Source of the DNA: Bremerella cremea | GTDB lineage: Bacteria > Planctomycetota > Planctomycetia > Pirellulales > Pirellulaceae | Assembly: GCF_003335505.1 (NCBI RefSeq) | Contig: NZ_QPEX01000034.1 | Coordinates: 124,001-188,000 of the forward strand | Length of the DNA stretch: 64,000 nt | Direction of reading: 5' to 3' | Shown: piece by piece, positions 29,606 to 38,311 of the stretch | How the letters are laid out: every line of letters starts with the position of its first letter | How positions within the stretch are numbered: position 1 is the stretch's first letter | Notes under the pieces: generated by a model | The model's input: only the letters and a program-made list of their open reading frames with translations | Databases searched by the model: none | Told to the model about the DNA's origin: nothing | Made by a program: the position numbers and the translations under genes

Positions 29606-30091
29606 TTATGAAAATTCGCAATAACCCCACTGACCATGATTTTCGTCAACACCAACCTTCATTGCTTCGGGTTTCCACTGAAGTTTTTCTGCGAGGGCTA
29701 CTAAGAGGCGTTCGCCGATCCATTCGGCGAGCAACTCGGTTGTCGTGTTGGGAATATCCAGCAGTACGCATTCTGTTCGCGGGAAAACCCAGCGGCGGTC
29801 TTCGTACGAGGCGGTGACTTCCTTCTCGTCCATCACCAGTTTGATGCTCGGATGCCGTGTAGGAAGCAGCATGCGGTGATCCAGGCCGTTGACAATCGCC
29901 TGGAGCGAGTCCCGCAAGGCAATAAAATCGACCACGTAATGGTTTTCGTCCAAGGGGCCGTGCAGTTCGACTTCGACCCGATAGTTGTGCCCGTGGATTC
30001 GCTCGCAGATATTACCGCCGAAGGTGATAAAGTGCCCAGCGCTGAAGACGAGGTGGTCCTTGGTCAAGCGAACCCAATGGCGTTTTCTCAT
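29606..30091 (-). CDS. 6-pyruvoyl-tetrahydropterin synthase / QueD family enzyme
   Basis: Tunnel-fold enzyme acting on dihydroneopterin triphosphate, 161 aa. Zinc ligands are His20 (FSAGHF) and His33/His35 (ERIHGHNY), and Cys29 matches the catalytic cysteine four residues before HGH. LLDIPNTTTELLAEWI is also typical. It is longer than the about 120-residue QueD. Gene order is relevant: it is the third gene after an OleB-like hydrolase and a CitG-like gene. Queuosine (QueD) or a pterin cofactor role are both possible; no queC, queE or folE gene is adjacent. Confidence 0.85.
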   Translation of the reverse strand: MRKRHWVRLTKDHLVFSAGHFITFGGNICERIHGHNYRVEVELHGPLDENHYVVDFIALRDSLQAIVNGLDHRMLLPTRHPSIKLVMDEKEVTASYEDRRWVFPRTECVLLDIPNTTTELLAEWIGERLLVALAEKLQWKPEAMKVGVDENHGQWGYCEFS

Positions 30092-30115
30092 GGTCGGTTC
30101 TCGTCGGCCTTTCGC

Positions 30116-30973
30116 TTAGGCAAATGGGGGGGCAATCAATTTCTGCTGTAGGCAGACCAGCAACCCGGCGGCAATCATGTCGGCGGTTGTGCCGGGGTTA
30201 CGCTTGTGTTCGTGGCAGCGTAACCAGAAATCGAGATTTGATAGTTGTTCGAGATAGTCTTCGCTAAACGGCGGGCCGGCGTCCAGCACTCGCTGGGCGA
30301 TCATGCTGCTTTGCAGGGCCAGCTCTGGACCGTTTTTCCGCGCGATCAGCGTATCCGGGAAGGCCGCCATGAGGGCCACATGGGCATGCACGATGCGTTG
30401 ACTGAGGCTTCGCGAAGCTCGGGCCGGATCGGTAAGCAGCGGCACCACGGTATCGAACAAGTCTGCAAAGCCGGACACATACTGCCTGGCAATGAAGTCG
30501 CGATCAGCGGCTAGATGCATTGCTTCCAAAATGTGGGGGGGGGCCTGCCCGGCAATATCGTGCTCGTCGGTTGGTTGCATGCCGCCGGGGTTGGCCAGGC
30601 GAATCGCTTCGTAAATGTCCTGAGCATCTTTGGCGGTCGAGCGTTCGACAACCAAGCGGGCGGCAATCTGCAGATCTTCTTCCGGCGAAGCCATGGCCAA
30701 AGGGGCGAACAGCAAGAGCATGCCTAGGTTAGTATTGGTGCGGCAGACGTGAGAAGTGGCTTGGACACTCCGCAAAATCAACTTGCCCAGCGATAAGCTT
30801 TCTGCTTGATCGAAGACTGGGCCGATTGCGATGGCGCTGGCTAAGAAATCTTGCAGCGTGACGTCCTCGAAATCGGCTCCGCGATGGACATTGCCTGGCT
30901 TGGGCGCGCAGACTTCCAAGGTACAAGCCAACGTTGCCCATTGACCGAGCGATAACTCCCCTGCCCTGCTCAT
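30116..30973 (-). CDS. Triphosphoribosyl-dephospho-CoA synthase (CitG)-like protein
   Basis: Protein of the CitG/MdcB family, 285 aa. Family motifs are EVCAPKPGNVHRGADFEDVTLQDFLASA, the TNTNLGMLLLFAPLA helix, and HEHKRNPGTTADMIAAGLL near the C-terminus. True CitG makes the prosthetic group of citrate or malonate lyases, but none of those enzymes is encoded here. CitG-like genes are known beside pterin-biosynthesis genes in bacteria with tetrahydromethanopterin-linked C1 metabolism. It overlaps the upstream hydrolase gene by 4 bases (ATGA), so the two are translationally coupled. Confidence 0.88.
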   Translation of the reverse strand: MSRAGELSLGQWATLACTLEVCAPKPGNVHRGADFEDVTLQDFLASAIAIGPVFDQAESLSLGKLILRSVQATSHVCRTNTNLGMLLLFAPLAMASPEEDLQIAARLVVERSTAKDAQDIYEAIRLANPGGMQPTDEHDIAGQAPPHILEAMHLAADRDFIARQYVSGFADLFDTVVPLLTDPARASRSLSQRIVHAHVALMAAFPDTLIARKNGPELALQSSMIAQRVLDAGPPFSEDYLEQLSNLDFWLRCHEHKRNPGTTADMIAAGLLVCLQQKLIAPPFA

Positions 30974-31875
30974 TGCGGCGTTCCGACTTGGTGGGATGTC
31001 GATTCGGTTTGCAGGAAGTCACGAAGGATCGGTTGGATCTTTTCGATTGCGTCTTCCACGACATAGTGGCCGGCGTCGTCGAAGAGGGTTGTTTGAGCGT
31101 CGGGCCAAATCTGCTGAAAGCGTTCCAAGCACTCCAAGCGGAAGCACCAGTCTTTGCTTCCCCAGATCAATTGAATGGGCAGATGTGCAAGGGTGGGGAG
31201 TTGCTTCTCGATTTCTTCGAGCACCGCATACGTAGGGTGACTACGAGAAAGAGGGATATCTTGCACAAATCGAGCGGTGGCAATGCGATTGTGATAGTTG
31301 TCGTACGGAGCGATCAAGCCAGCACAAACTTCCGGGGTAAATCGTTCGGGCTTCTCGGTTGCCATGCTCAACGCGGGCCGAGCGAACGCATTGAACTGGC
31401 GTACGATCCAAGGGCCGAGCAGCGGAATGCGACAGACCCGAATTCGTAGCGGACAGAAAGGGGGAGGAAACGCGGCCGTGTTGAACAAAACCAGGCGTTT
31501 GAAACGGTCTGGCCGGGCGAGCGCCGCCCCCAAGCCAATCGCCCCGCCCCAGTCATGAGCCAGCAACGTGATATCGTGCAGGTCAAGCGTGTCGATCAAT
31601 GTCACCAGGTTTTCGATGTGGCGAGCCAAGCGGTACTCGTAGTCCTGCGGCTTGTCGCTCAGCCCGCAGCCAATGTGATCGACGGCGATGGTGCGGTAGT
31701 TGTCGCGAAACTCGGTGATAATGTTCCGCCAATAGAAAGACCACGTCGGGTTGCCATGTACCATCAATAGCGGTTGCCCGCTCCCCTCGTCAACGTAGTG
31801 ATACCGTGCCTCAGGCAAGGTTAGGTAATGCGACGGAAAAGGGTATAGCTTGCGCCAGTTGGCCGACGGTGTCAT
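30970..31875 (-). CDS. Alpha/beta hydrolase resembling OleB or haloalkane dehalogenase
   Basis: 301 aa alpha/beta-hydrolase. The nucleophile is Asp108 in AHDWGGAIG, with Trp109 next to it, the dehalogenase-type elbow in place of GxSxG. Oxyanion/motif HGNPTWSFYWR (40-50), VDHIGCGLSDKP and the late DDAGHYVVEDA histidine complete the pattern. The HGNPTWSFYWR, DHIGCGLSDKP and LVLFNTAAF segments are more like OleB (beta-lactone decarboxylase of olefin synthesis) than the dehalogenase DhlA, but no oleA, oleC or oleD gene is in the window. The first gene of the citG-PTPS operon. Confidence 0.85.
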   Translation of the reverse strand: MTPSANWRKLYPFPSHYLTLPEARYHYVDEGSGQPLLMVHGNPTWSFYWRNIITEFRDNYRTIAVDHIGCGLSDKPQDYEYRLARHIENLVTLIDTLDLHDITLLAHDWGGAIGLGAALARPDRFKRLVLFNTAAFPPPFCPLRIRVCRIPLLGPWIVRQFNAFARPALSMATEKPERFTPEVCAGLIAPYDNYHNRIATARFVQDIPLSRSHPTYAVLEEIEKQLPTLAHLPIQLIWGSKDWCFRLECLERFQQIWPDAQTTLFDDAGHYVVEDAIEKIQPILRDFLQTESTSHQVGTPQ

Positions 31876-32252
31876 GGTATGGCTGGGTCTCGCAAAAGGA
31901 TCGAAACCCTTAGTTTACCGGTTTGAACCTGTTTCACTAGACGCCTTATTCTCCTTCTTCTTGGGAGGAACTTCGGTTGTCTGTTCGGGGGTTATAAGAA
32001 TGAGGGCATTGTGCGGGAACTGGTCTTGGGAACGGATGCCGTTTTTCCGTGGCTGGCTGTGTTATTGATCAATAGGCTTGGATGTTCGCGGGCGAATTTC
32101 GATTTGTCTCTTGATATTTCTTCGTTGTGCGTAGTAGATTGCGGACTCGAACGGCTGCATCCTTCGGATTTTCGGGCAGCAGCGTTCTATCGAATGTACG
32201 AGTGGACCCCAGCCAGATTTCGATACGCAAGATAGCGAGCTTAGACCAACAA
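31876..32252. other. Intergenic stretch between divergent genes
   Basis: 377 bases. Promoters of the hydrolase operon and of the PEP-CTERM gene should be here. I see no repeat or clear promoter boxes. The ORF frame continues through the last 126 bases but lacks a signal-peptide start there. Confidence 0.4.
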
Positions 32253-32933
32253 ATGAAATGGGTATTCTCATCAATCGTAATCTGCCTGTTCGTCCTGCTG
32301 TGTACTGCTAGACAAGCAGACGCAGGCATTATCCTTTCGGATAACTTCGATTCAGGCATCAACCCGGCAACGTTTTCTGCTTATCAGAACGCTCAATCCG
32401 TTGGAGATGGCCTGCAAGGGTTTCTGTCTGGCAATGCGTTGCATTTTGGAAAAGTGAATGATTTAGAGCGTTTTGCAACCACAAGTTCCTTGGACGTTTC
32501 CACGGGGGGAACGATCTCGTTTGATTTTCGCGGGGGAAACGAGAATGTCGACGGGGCCGAGTACTGGGAAAATAGCGAATCGATGAGCGAATGGATGGAG
32601 CTTTCGTATTCGATCGATGGTGGGGCGAATTTTGTTCTGCTTGACTCCCTTAGCACGCAAGCGAACATTGGCCAAGATCCAACCGTTTGGGAGCACTTTG
32701 ACTTCTTGATTCCCGTAGACGCTCAAACCGCCAACACGCAGTTCCAATTTCGCCAACAATCGTCGGACGGGCAAGGCTTCGATTTGTGGGCGATCGATAA
32801 CTTGGTGGTAACCAACAATGTCGTCACCGCTGTCCCAGAGCCTACTTCGTTGGCTTTGTTCGGAATTGGCGCGGGCTTGGTAGGGATGGGGGCGGTTCGT
32901 CGCCGGAGGAAGGCAGCGCTCGTTCGCCAGTGA
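32253..32933 (+). CDS. PEP-CTERM sorting domain protein
   Basis: Secreted surface-sorted protein, 226 aa from ATG 32253. A signal peptide (MKWVFSSIVICLFVLLCTARQADAG) is followed by a beta-rich domain, and the C-terminus is VPEPTSLALFGIGAGLVGMG then RRRRKAA, a textbook PEP-CTERM signal processed by exosortase. Such proteins in planctomycetes often contain an F5/8- or LamG-like domain; here the body includes DWSIDGGANF-like strands and I do not assign a domain. The 42 codons above the ATG are not signal-like and are excluded. Confidence 0.9.
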   Translation: MKWVFSSIVICLFVLLCTARQADAGIILSDNFDSGINPATFSAYQNAQSVGDGLQGFLSGNALHFGKVNDLERFATTSSLDVSTGGTISFDFRGGNENVDGAEYWENSESMSEWMELSYSIDGGANFVLLDSLSTQANIGQDPTVWEHFDFLIPVDAQTANTQFQFRQQSSDGQGFDLWAIDNLVVTNNVVTAVPEPTSLALFGIGAGLVGMGAVRRRRKAALVRQ

Positions 32934-32943
32934 ACCTGGAACG

Positions 32944-33720
32944 CTACTGCCACTGAGCAGGATCTTGGCAATAATAATCGCGGAACTGCTGATAAAGTTC
33001 CGCATGTCGATGCGCCATCGCTTTGGGTTGCACGAAGAAGCATTCTGTGGCCACGGCAAAGAACTCGCCGATGTTGGTCGTGCCGTAGCAATCTAGCAGC
33101 GTTGGTAAGCCGTGGCTGCATTCCATCTGCAGTTGTTGGAACTCGCGTGGGATGACTTGGGCCCACTGTTGGTAACGCTCGGCACTGGGCAGCGGAGGCG
33201 TGCCGTCGACATCGCGACCGTTTTGCATGTCGAGCTGATGGGCGAACTCATGAAACACGAGATTGTGCCCGGCGGATTCCCGACGCCCACCGGCGTGGGC
33301 ATCTGCCCAGGACAAAATTACCGGGCCCCGATACCAGGCTTCTCCTTCGCGATTCGATTCCCCTTCAAAGACGACTCCCCCTTTGGTGATTGTTTGATTC
33401 GGGGCGACGTACGCATCGGGATACACCAGCACCGATTGCACCAAATCGTAGTAGTTGTCCTCAAAGGCCAGCGTTAATAGGCAGGCCTGGGCCGCCACGG
33501 TGACGCGAACCTCATCGGTCATTTTCAAGCCGCCGCACCCTTCCCAATTCTTCTCGGCAACAAAGACTTGAATGTCGTTACAGAGCTTCGCTTGCTCGGC
33601 TTGGGTAAGGCAATGGAAGAAGGCGAAGTTCTCGCGCAAGATTTCCAGCCAGGCTGGCGAAAACGTCTCTTCGCGAAGCTGGCGTCGGCGCCGGTTTTTC
33701 AGCCACTTGAAAATCATCAA
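32944..33720 (-). CDS. mtfA: MtfA family zinc peptidase
   Basis: Zinc metallopeptidase of the MtfA (Mlc anti-repressor) group, 258 aa. The metal site is FHEFAHQLD (HExxH = His157-Glu158-His161), within NLVFHEFAHQLDMQNGRDVDGTP. Upstream are the conserved QACLLTLAFE and YPDAYVAP segments. MtfA in E. coli binds the repressor Mlc; here the target is unknown, as there is no Mlc-like gene. There is no signal peptide, so it is cytoplasmic. It is convergent with the PEP-CTERM gene. Confidence 0.93.
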   Translation of the reverse strand: MMIFKWLKNRRRRQLREETFSPAWLEILRENFAFFHCLTQAEQAKLCNDIQVFVAEKNWEGCGGLKMTDEVRVTVAAQACLLTLAFEDNYYDLVQSVLVYPDAYVAPNQTITKGGVVFEGESNREGEAWYRGPVILSWADAHAGGRRESAGHNLVFHEFAHQLDMQNGRDVDGTPPLPSAERYQQWAQVIPREFQQLQMECSHGLPTLLDCYGTTNIGEFFAVATECFFVQPKAMAHRHAELYQQFRDYYCQDPAQWQ

Positions 33721-33781
33721 ACGTTCTCGGTGTCAGGCAAAGGTGATGGTCGTTTGCGGGAGCAAAATGAGTGGCTTGAAT

Positions 33782-34297
33782 TTACTGCGGTGGAGGATCG
33801 CTGGCCACCGGCTGCAACTCTCGGGCTTGGAAAGCAAATCCGATGGCAAACAAAACCAAAAAGACGACGACTTCAATCATCGGAGCCGCAACAAACGCTG
33901 CCACAATTGCCCCGGCACCCACTAAGCATGATAGGGCAATGATGGCCCAGTCCATGACCAACGCGGCCACGACGGCACCCAGAATGCCACCAATGATCAG
34001 CCATAGCATCGGTTCGGTATTGGGAATCAGCGAAGGGCCGAACGAGAGGGCCAAGTAGCCGCCTGCGTAAAATCCACCCAGGGCGAACGCGACACGTTGA
34101 GCGATCACGGCCAAAATCGCCCCCAGCAAGCCGGCCCCCACCGCCACAATCAGGCGAATAATCGCGGTTTGATCTGCTAAAAAGACTTCGGCCAGTTGCA
34201 GCCCGACCAAAAAACCCGCGATACCGACAAACAGCCAATACAGTTTTCGGCCAAAAAAGAGCAGGATCGCCCCTAAGATTGCGTTAAAAATCGCCAT
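33782..34297 (-). CDS. Polytopic membrane protein, unknown (DUF4203-like)
   Basis: 171 aa from ATG 34295-34297 (MAIFNAILGAILLFFGRKLYW). About six hydrophobic segments with many glycines (GIAGFLVGLQLAEVF, VAVGAGLLGAILAVIA, GGFYAGGYLAL, IIGGILGAVVAALVM). The repeated Gly-rich hairpins and arginine-lysine turns resemble DUF4203 (TMEM198-like) proteins, but I cannot confirm that. The open frame extends 63 codons upstream, without coding character. It may follow the BBP7 gene in the same direction. Confidence 0.65.
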   Translation of the reverse strand: MAIFNAILGAILLFFGRKLYWLFVGIAGFLVGLQLAEVFLADQTAIIRLIVAVGAGLLGAILAVIAQRVAFALGGFYAGGYLALSFGPSLIPNTEPMLWLIIGGILGAVVAALVMDWAIIALSCLVGAGAIVAAFVAAPMIEVVVFLVLFAIGFAFQARELQPVASDPPPQ

Positions 34298-34490
34298 GCT
34301 TGGTTTCTCCGCAGCGAAGGAAGCCTCGCGTTTGGCCCGTTCAGGCGTGTACGGCAAGGCAAGTCGTTTGGGGAAAGGATTCGTTATTCTTGGCCCCAGG
34401 TCAAATTGTTGCATCCGGGCAAACCGAGTCCATGGAAGCCAAACCGGCAGAGAAAACGGGCCAGAAGTACACCAACTAGCCACCAATAAA

Positions 34491-34525
34491 ATGGCCAGGG
34501 CTCGTTTGTTAAGAAGCCCTGGCCA
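34491..34525 (-). terminator. Terminator-like hairpin after the BBP7 gene
   Basis: Perfect 12-bp stem ATGGCCAGGGCT (34491-34502) and AGCCCTGGCCAT (34514-34525) with an 11-nt loop. On the minus strand it is followed by TTTTATT. It lies 38 nt past the BBP7 stop codon. Confidence 0.75.
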
Positions 34526-34562
34526 TGTCGATCTAGTCGTTTGTTGGGGGGAGTTCCCCTGA

Positions 34563-35873
34563 TTAATAGTTATACGTCAGTTGGAAGTAGCCCCCGTGCA
34601 GAATCAGATCGCCGTTGACTTTTACATCTTGCACGTCCTGAATGCCGCGTAGATCGTGGTAGAGCTGATTCGATGGCAAGGCCAAGCCGCTGACGCCGAT
34701 CGCGCGATAACCACCACCAATTTGCCAGTTGCGAGTCGGACGGAACATCAGCCCAAGGTCCAACTCACCCATGAAGGCCAAGTTGGTTTTGTGACCGGAA
34801 ATGTTAAACACCTGACCGTTGTTCGGTCCGTTGTTCACCACGGCATCGCCTGCGGCCCCACCGATTCGCGAGTGATGGTAGACATCGTTGGCAAAGAGAC
34901 CGCCCAAGATTCTCGTCGTCAAGGACCAGCGTTGCGAGAAGCGATACTCTTGTCGTCCACCTAGCTGAAAACCATACAAGCGATTGTCGACTTTGATGTT
35001 GTAGTGGATTTCGTCCGGCGAGCCAGTGAAAACGGTATCGACCGTGTCGGCCCCGAAATCGATTGTTTCGCCAAACCGGAAGACGCGGAAACCGGCGATG
35101 GTTTGAAATTGCCAGTTACCACAACCAGGCGGCACCAGGTAAGAGTTCCAGTTCATTTCGTAGTTCTGAAACTCGAAGCTGCGCTGAATCCGGTGGACCA
35201 TTGCATCGTTGACGAACGCACTTGCTGCTCCGCCGTTGTAGTCGAGCTGATCCCAGTTGTAGATGCCGTTCAGATCTCCGACGACGTCCGAGCCCAGCAG
35301 CGAGTAGCTTTGCGAGTTCGGCATCAACCCCCAGAAGACAAACTCGAGCGAGGATTGTCCGCAGCAGAAGTATCGCCCTAGCCGAGCCTCGACACCTCCG
35401 GCGACCGAGAACGCGGCGTCTCGATTGGTAACCAGCTGAACGGCTTCGTTCCCGGTGGCATAGCTGAAGGGAAGGAAGTTCTCTTTGTCGCGGGTCATCA
35501 CCAGGCCGCCAGCCGAAGCGAACCAACCAGTGCGCGAAGTACACGGGGCGCATAGCTCAGGGCCACAGTTGCCCGTCGTGCAGTCACCTCCGGAAAAGAA
35601 AGAATTATCTGCCTGCGTCAAAGGAAACGGGTTCAGCGGATCGTATTGCGGCGCGGCGGTAGGTGTGCCTGGGGGAAGTGTTTCCGAGGCCGACTCAGGC
35701 TTGTACGATGCCCACGAAGCGTTCGCTGCCGGAGCGAAATACTCTGGGCTGCGACTCGAATTAGGGGCCGGCTGTTGATAATGAGTCGGTGAAAACGTTT
35801 GGGCCTGGGCAAGGCCATTCACGGTACTAAGGGCCAGCGCAATGAGCGTGGTCCAACAAAATGAGATTTTCAT
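34563..35873 (-). CDS. BBP7-like outer-membrane beta-barrel protein
   Basis: Planctomycete BBP7-family protein, 436 aa from ATG 35871-35873. A signal peptide (MKISFCWTTLIALALSTVNGLAQA) precedes a low-complexity linker, then a Cys-rich patch (CTTGNCGPELCAPCTSRTGWF), then alternating hydrophobic beta strands with aromatic ends (YEMNWNSYLVPPG, FQTIAGFRVFRFGET, YGFQLGGRQEYRF, WSLTTRILGGLF). The last residues HGGYFQLTYNY end in an aromatic tail typical of outer-membrane barrels. Function unknown. It has its own terminator. Confidence 0.85.
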   Translation of the reverse strand: MKISFCWTTLIALALSTVNGLAQAQTFSPTHYQQPAPNSSRSPEYFAPAANASWASYKPESASETLPPGTPTAAPQYDPLNPFPLTQADNSFFSGGDCTTGNCGPELCAPCTSRTGWFASAGGLVMTRDKENFLPFSYATGNEAVQLVTNRDAAFSVAGGVEARLGRYFCCGQSSLEFVFWGLMPNSQSYSLLGSDVVGDLNGIYNWDQLDYNGGAASAFVNDAMVHRIQRSFEFQNYEMNWNSYLVPPGCGNWQFQTIAGFRVFRFGETIDFGADTVDTVFTGSPDEIHYNIKVDNRLYGFQLGGRQEYRFSQRWSLTTRILGGLFANDVYHHSRIGGAAGDAVVNNGPNNGQVFNISGHKTNLAFMGELDLGLMFRPTRNWQIGGGYRAIGVSGLALPSNQLYHDLRGIQDVQDVKVNGDLILHGGYFQLTYNY

Positions 35874-36165
35874 ACGGCATGCGCTTCCCTGCAAAGGTAG
35901 GTGACTTGGAATTCCTGGTCGACGTGGGTGACGTCACGAGGATTGCTCCTGGTCCTATTGGCAGTTCATCGGAAGGACTGCTGGCAACTCTAGCATGAAT
36001 CGGCATGACTACGACAGATTTCCCCACCCTTGTTGCAGATGATCTATTCATCCGTTAAGAGTGGATCAGCCCCCATGGTTTTCGCTTACCGTACGACTAC
36101 TCCGTTTGTTTTTTTTGTAAACGAACAGACGTGACAATTGCTAAGGTTTGCCTGGGTAGAAGTTC
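35874..36165. other. Intergenic stretch, unannotated
   Basis: 292 bases. It should hold the promoter of the BBP7 gene and a terminator for the DUF2809 gene. A GTTTG...T-tract...GTAAACGAAC hairpin at about 36103-36124 is a candidate. Confidence 0.35.
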
Positions 36166-36570
36166 TTATCTAATGGGCTTCTCTGCCGCAGCACGCGCGA
36201 GGCGAACAATCGCCCCTTCAGACGCCACGCCCAGAGCAACCCCGACGGTGTAGCAAACGAAGTCGCTCCCTAAGAAACCAAACCCCAGGACCAGACCGCC
36301 CAGCGTGGTCGCGCGAATCGCGTCGATCCACGGTGCGTGGTAAAGCTGGCTGACCTCCACGAGAAATGCCAGTGACAACGCGATTGCCCCGCGCGATAGA
36401 ATCCGCCAGCCAGGCAGCAGCGTACTGACCACCAGGTACATCATCAACGCCCACAAGGTGTCTCCGCTGTACGCGCCGATAAACGCCGGCAGTTCCCCCC
36501 GAAAACGACGCGAAGCCAACCCAAGCATGACCACGAGAACTGCAAGGCCGAAATAGGCGAGTCGTTTCAT
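36166..36570 (-). CDS. DUF2809 membrane protein
   Basis: 134 aa with four membrane segments. The family pattern is visible: GLASRRFRGELPAFIGAYSGDTLWALMMYLV (residues about 17-47), VEVSQLYHAPWIDAIRATTLGGLVLGFGFLGSDFVCYTVGV. No biochemical function is known for DUF2809. It begins 15 bases below the stop codon of the CehA-like gene on the same strand, so the two are probably co-transcribed. Confidence 0.88.
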   Translation of the reverse strand: MKRLAYFGLAVLVVMLGLASRRFRGELPAFIGAYSGDTLWALMMYLVVSTLLPGWRILSRGAIALSLAFLVEVSQLYHAPWIDAIRATTLGGLVLGFGFLGSDFVCYTVGVALGVASEGAIVRLARAAAEKPIR

Positions 36571-36585
36571 GTTAGAGAAGAAATC

Positions 36586-38115
36586 TTACGGGGCGTTGGC
36601 TTGTTTGGCTCGTTTTTGCCAGAAGTCGCGGGCGCTGCGTTGTAGGTCAATGATTTCGTTACGTTGGTCACCGTCGGGCAGGTCGATGTTCATCGCTCGG
36701 CGGAAGACCCAATCGCGAAAGAACTCGCTGGCCGACTTGCTGATGCGGGGCTGGCCGTTCGCTTCGACGTAAAACGGCGCGGTCGTGGCGTATTGGTAAT
36801 AGCCTGACTCTTGCGTCACAACACGCACGAGGAACCAGCCAGAGTCGGTGAATTCGACCGGCGGCAAAATGCCTTGGCGGTCTTTGTATTCCTCTAACGA
36901 GATCTCGACATCTTTTTCGCCGTTCTTAATCACTTCCAGGTAGATAATCGTTTGCCGCGTGGCGAGGCTAAGCGCGATTTGGAATTCGTTCTTTTCCCCA
37001 ATGCGGATCGGAAAGACATGCCCCGGTAACTTGCCATCGACACTAGCTCGCAGCAAGGGACCGTTGGTAACGAATGTTTGCCCCGCATCAATCGCCTGCC
37101 ACCAGGCGTCGGGCGTGAAGACACCATCGACGTGGGCGTAAACTCGATCGAGCCGCGAGGTCTGTTCTTCCGACACGGTGCCGTTCGCCGCCACCGGAGG
37201 AAGACGGATGCCGGTTTCCAAAAGCTTGAAATACATTTCGAGCGCAAGACGCGAGTTGCCGGTGACATCTCCCTTGCGAATCTTTTGCGCTTGCTCGGCC
37301 AAGGGATGCTTGGGGCCAAATTGATACGCTTCGATCTCGGGGCTGAGGATACAAACCGAATCTAACAGGTCTTCAGAGATCCACAGCGGAAGGTCTGGTT
37401 CCAGCGGACTGCGGGCGGTGACATGAGCGTTTTTTAAATCGGGCTGAAAGAACGTGGCGGCTGGGTATTCGTCGGAAAGTCGTTGCACTGGCAGAGGTTG
37501 TGCCAAACGAGCGAACCACAGCTTGCCCCCTGCCCGGTTGTCTTCGCCCCCTAGTTGCCACAGATAGCGGTCGCCGCCAAACGTGATCACCGGCGAGCCA
37601 ATCGGCTTGCCGGCCCAGCGATTGAGTTGATTGTCCCAGGTAATATGGTTTCCGAAGACCAAATCGTCTGCCATCATAATGGTTTCCAAGTCGGCCGTTT
37701 CGCCAGCCATCGCCAGATTGCCTGGGTACCAGCCTTCTTGGGTCATGTCGATAAATTGCTTTAACTCGATGGTGCGGCTGTCGGAATCGCCTGAGTTGAG
37801 GATGAAATTGCCTTCCAGGAAGGGATATTCAGGACCAGCATCCAGGCGGAACTGATATTGCCCGGGACGGAGTTCCATCTTCAGACTGCCGGTAAAATAA
37901 GCCGATCCATTGATCATCAAGGCGCCTTTGATCCGTTTGGCTTTGCCGCGCGAATCCGTAATTCGGATTTTGGCGGCGCACGGCAGCTGGGTTTTGGCGT
38001 CGACCACGCGTAGCTCGTAATTGGCCGAGGCGGCCATTACCGGCGAAGTAACGGCAAGTGTGGCTGCCAAGAGCAAGCAAGCCAGCAAGCGAGCGAATAG
38101 GTGAGAATGCGGCAT
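36586..38115 (-). CDS. CehA/McbA-like secreted protein, metal motif missing
   Basis: Secreted protein of 509 aa from ATG 38113-38115 (MPHSHLFARLLACLLLAATLAVTSPVMA signal peptide). The layout resembles the planctomycete CehA/McbA (PHP-related) family: a beta-sandwich N-terminal part (YELRVVDAKTQLPCAAKIRITD), then a segment where active homologs have GWYSGDLHVH. Here it reads GWYPGNLAMAGE, so both metal-binding histidines and the Asp are replaced. The late domain (HVDGVFTPDAWWQAIDAGQTFVTNGPLLR) is retained. I infer a non-catalytic paralog that keeps the fold. Confidence 0.75.
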   Translation of the reverse strand: MPHSHLFARLLACLLLAATLAVTSPVMAASANYELRVVDAKTQLPCAAKIRITDSRGKAKRIKGALMINGSAYFTGSLKMELRPGQYQFRLDAGPEYPFLEGNFILNSGDSDSRTIELKQFIDMTQEGWYPGNLAMAGETADLETIMMADDLVFGNHITWDNQLNRWAGKPIGSPVITFGGDRYLWQLGGEDNRAGGKLWFARLAQPLPVQRLSDEYPAATFFQPDLKNAHVTARSPLEPDLPLWISEDLLDSVCILSPEIEAYQFGPKHPLAEQAQKIRKGDVTGNSRLALEMYFKLLETGIRLPPVAANGTVSEEQTSRLDRVYAHVDGVFTPDAWWQAIDAGQTFVTNGPLLRASVDGKLPGHVFPIRIGEKNEFQIALSLATRQTIIYLEVIKNGEKDVEISLEEYKDRQGILPPVEFTDSGWFLVRVVTQESGYYQYATTAPFYVEANGQPRISKSASEFFRDWVFRRAMNIDLPDGDQRNEIIDLQRSARDFWQKRAKQANAP

Positions 38116-38311
38116 GATGGCGCAGGTGTTCCGATAAGATGTTTGCAATTACCAAAAGCGGAATAATCGGACCGCTCCACTTTTTACGGCTTCAAAGTAT
38201 AGAATAGCTTGCAGTAGCAACGATCCGAGGGACGAAAATGGATATCTCGGACAAACGTTACGTGTCGGAAGTTGTTTTCAGATAACGAATTAGACGAAAA
38301 CCAATAAGTTC

